This document shows positions 6,542-7,464 of a stretch of DNA of 7,464 nucleotides, piece by piece. The notes under the pieces were generated by a model, which was not told the origin of the DNA, made no database searches, and saw only the letters and a program-made list of their open reading frames with translations. Source of the stretch: an uncultured Gallionellaceae bacterium (GTDB lineage: Bacteria > Pseudomonadota > Gammaproteobacteria > Burkholderiales > Sulfuricellaceae). The translations under genes and the position numbers were made by a program. Position 1 is the stretch's first letter; every line of letters begins with the position of its first letter. Where the stretch lies: positions 1 through 7,464 of the forward strand of contig CALMWM010000274.1 in NCBI GenBank assembly GCA_937873435.1, read 5' to 3'.

Positions 6542-7165
6542 TTATTTCATGCCCATAATATATTCGGAAACCGCTTTCATTTCCTGCTCCGACATGCGCA
6601 TGGCCAGCGACTGCATCACCAGACCCCTATCGTTATCGCGCTCGCCACTGGCGAAACGTTTGAGCTGCTGGAACACGTAAGCGGCATGCTGTCCGGCGAG
6701 GTGCGGGTATTTGTCGGTGCCGCTGGCATCCGGCAGATGGCAGCCGCTACAGGCGGGAACCCCGCTGTCGGGACTGCCTTCGGCGTAGAATTTCTTGCCG
6801 GATTCCACCAGTTCCGGGTTTTTTTGCACGCTCGGCTTGCTTTTCTGGGCCGCAAAGTAAACCGCCAGATTGGTCATGTCATCGGGCGAGAGTCCCGAGA
6901 CGATACCGGACATGATGTCGCTCTTGCGCTTGCCGGCTTTGAAATCCTTGAGTTGTTTAAGGAGGTATTCCGGCTGCTTGCCGGCGATTTTGGGAAATTC
7001 CGGGTTGGTCGGATCGGTTCCGTTGCCGTCCAAACCATGACATGCAGTACAAATCTGGGATACGATCTGTTTGCCTTTTTCCGCATCGCCCTTGGGCGGT
7101 GCCGCCACGGCGCTGTCTGCCGCCATGCCGCCGAGGATAATTGCTGCGATGGTAAATTGCTTCAC
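6542..7165 (-). CDS. Diheme cytochrome c4
   Basis: This 207-residue periplasmic diheme cytochrome has a length and layout typical of cytochrome c4. The signal peptide covers about residues 1-22, ending AVAA. Heme sites are CTACH (39-43) and CSGCH (139-143). The probable distal Met ligands are M85 (SDIMSGIV) and M184 (GLVMQSLA), which fall at equivalent places in the two halves. HLAGQH (155-160) is the c4-type motif of the second half, and IAGKQP (60-65) its counterpart. The start is a GTG at 7165, supported by a strong ribosome site AAGGAG six bases upstream and by the signal peptide beginning exactly there. It is the first gene after the AT-rich promoter region and is followed 14 bp later by a second, clearly different diheme cytochrome. 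The family carries electrons in the periplasm, often to cbb3-type oxidases. The specific partner cannot be told from the window. Confidence 0.92.
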   Translation of the reverse strand: MKQFTIAAIILGGMAADSAVAAPPKGDAEKGKQIVSQICTACHGLDGNGTDPTNPEFPKIAGKQPEYLLKQLKDFKAGKRKSDIMSGIVSGLSPDDMTNLAVYFAAQKSKPSVQKNPELVESGKKFYAEGSPDSGVPACSGCHLPDASGTDKYPHLAGQHAAYVFQQLKRFASGERDNDRGLVMQSLAMRMSEQEMKAVSEYIMGMK

Positions 7166-7171
7166 GCCCTG

Positions 7172-7177
7172 CTCCTT
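7172..7177 (-). promoter_or_regulatory. Ribosome binding site deciding the GTG start of cytochrome c4
   Basis: On the minus strand AAGGAG lies six bases before GTG at 7165. It is a near-perfect Shine-Dalgarno site and is the main reason for accepting the non-ATG start. Confidence 0.85.
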
Positions 7178-7215
7178 GATTACACTTAATTAAGTATATA
7201 TCTTACATGTAATCA
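7177..7215. repeat. Inverted repeat TGATTACA/TGTAATCA around the cytochrome promoter
   Basis: TGATTACA at 7177-7184 and its exact reverse complement TGTAATCA at 7208-7215 flank a 23-bp AT-rich core, with the dyad centre at 7196 inside the predicted -10 box. The region also contains two perfect 10-bp palindromes, CTTAATTAAG (7185-7194) and TTACATGTAA (7203-7212). The AT-richness stands out against the GC-rich genes on both sides. It could be an operator for an unidentified dimeric regulator or a structured leader element. No known binding-site consensus was matched with confidence. Confidence 0.6.
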
Positions 7216-7220
7216 GGCAA
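7193..7220 (-). promoter_or_regulatory. Candidate sigma70-type promoter for the tandem cytochrome genes
   Basis: On the minus strand TTGCCT (7215-7220, 4 of 6 consensus) is separated by 16 bp from TATACT (7193-7198, 5 of 6 consensus). Transcription would start near 7186, about 20 bases before the GTG start, leaving just enough leader for the ribosome site. It lies in the 86-bp gap after the ccs gene. That gap has only a weak 5-bp hairpin (ACAAA/TTTGT, 7231-7248) before a short T-run, so some read-through from the ccs gene is also possible. Confidence 0.5.
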
Positions 7221-7251
7221 AAATACGCTGACAAACGTCAACCTTTGTTGT

Positions 7252-7464
7252 TTACAGCGTACCGTAGGAATGCAGACCGGACAGGAACATGTTGACGCCG
7301 ACGAAGGCGAATACGGTCACCAGCAGGCCGATTACCGCCCACCACGCCAGCATCGGGCCGCGCAGGCCTTTCACCAGGCGAATATGCAGCCAGGCTGCAT
7401 AGTTCAGCCACACGATCAGGGCCCAGGTTTCCTTGGGATCCCAAGACCAGTAGCCGCCCCACGC
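7252..7464 (-). CDS. ccsB: Cytochrome c biogenesis protein CcsB/ResC-type, C-terminal part (5' partial)
   Basis: These are the last 70 residues of the integral-membrane heme-handling subunit of the system II cytochrome c synthetase. The frame is open to the window edge and ends with TAA at 7254-7252. The fragment begins in the tryptophan-rich WWD motif, WGGYWSWDPKETW (2-14), which binds heme presented to the periplasmic side. Transmembrane stretches follow at roughly residues 15-30 and 39-60. The end, FVGVNMFLSGLHSYGTL, is typical of the family. Naming differs between conventions: sequence databases often call this WWD protein CcsB, while the Bordetella and chloroplast scheme calls it CcsA and uses CcsB for the ResB partner. 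ResB probably lies just outside the window. Its place directly upstream of two c-type cytochrome genes on the same strand fits its role of attaching heme to their CxxCH motifs. Confidence 0.92.
   Translation of the reverse strand, partial: AWGGYWSWDPKETWALIVWLNYAAWLHIRLVKGLRGPMLAWWAVIGLLVTVFAFVGVNMFLSGLHSYGTL

Noticed and set aside
6464..7189. A 241-residue plus-strand open frame opposite the cytochrome genes
   Set aside because: It spans two cytochrome genes with intact heme motifs and signal peptides on the other strand, and its own product shows no family features.
7176..7189. FNR/ANR-like box (TTGAT-N4-CTTAA)
   Set aside because: Only one half matches the TTGAT-N4-ATCAA consensus, and it overlaps the ribosome binding site, a poor place for an activator.
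7231..7248. Intrinsic terminator after the ccs gene (ACAAA/TTTGT hairpin)
   Set aside because: The stem is only 5 bp and AT-rich, and the T-run (7219-7223) is some 7 bases further on, so it is too weak to call.
7238..7462. A 74-residue minus-strand frame at the right edge
   Set aside because: It is out of frame with the CcsB/ResC-type reading, which gives the WWD motif and membrane segments and is open to the window edge.

Overview
The window looks like a piece of a GC-rich proteobacterial chromosome, most likely a betaproteobacterium of the iron- or sulfur-oxidising Nitrosomonadales type. This placement is an inference from gene content: a DsrS-like protein, diheme c4-type cytochromes, and a system II (Ccs/Res) cytochrome c maturation gene. 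No marker here fixes the species, and nothing resembles a transposase, integrase, tRNA, rRNA or CRISPR array.

Plus-strand half (1-3873). The window opens inside the catalytic C-terminus of a sensor histidine kinase (ends 388). After a 67-bp gap holding a candidate promoter comes a very compact three-gene unit. It encodes a MoxR-type AAA+ ATPase (456-1502), a protein joining a putative HExxH metallopeptidase domain to a C-terminal VWA-like MIDAS domain through an acidic/glycine-rich linker (1502-2725), and a 381-residue protein that I recognise as DsrS-like (2728-3873). The first two genes overlap by one base (TGATG) and the second and third are 2 bp apart, so the three are probably co-expressed. 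The AAA+ plus MIDAS pair resembles the chaperone or chelatase-like remodelling pairs CbbQ/CbbO, NorQ/NorD and CobS/CobT. Its link to a sulfur-oxidation regulator-type protein, with no other dsr gene in view, is the most interesting point of the window.

Minus-strand half (7464-3902). Reading in the direction of transcription, the end of a CcsB/ResC-type cytochrome c synthetase subunit (7464-7252) comes first. An AT-rich promoter region with an inverted repeat follows. Next are two diheme c4-type cytochromes in tandem (7165-6542 and 6527-5823, 14 bp apart), a hairpin, and then a separate gene for a large extracellular protein (5632-3902). That protein has three DUF4214-like repeats, beta-rich middle domains, one RTX-type calcium-binding motif and no N-terminal signal peptide, which is typical of type I secretion. 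It converges on the dsrS-like gene with only 28 bp between the two stop codons.

Working picture (inference): the cytochromes are exported, given heme by the Ccs system and used for periplasmic electron transfer. The AAA+/VWA/DsrS-like unit is a cytoplasmic remodelling or regulatory module. The DUF4214 protein is a surface or secreted protein unrelated to either unit.
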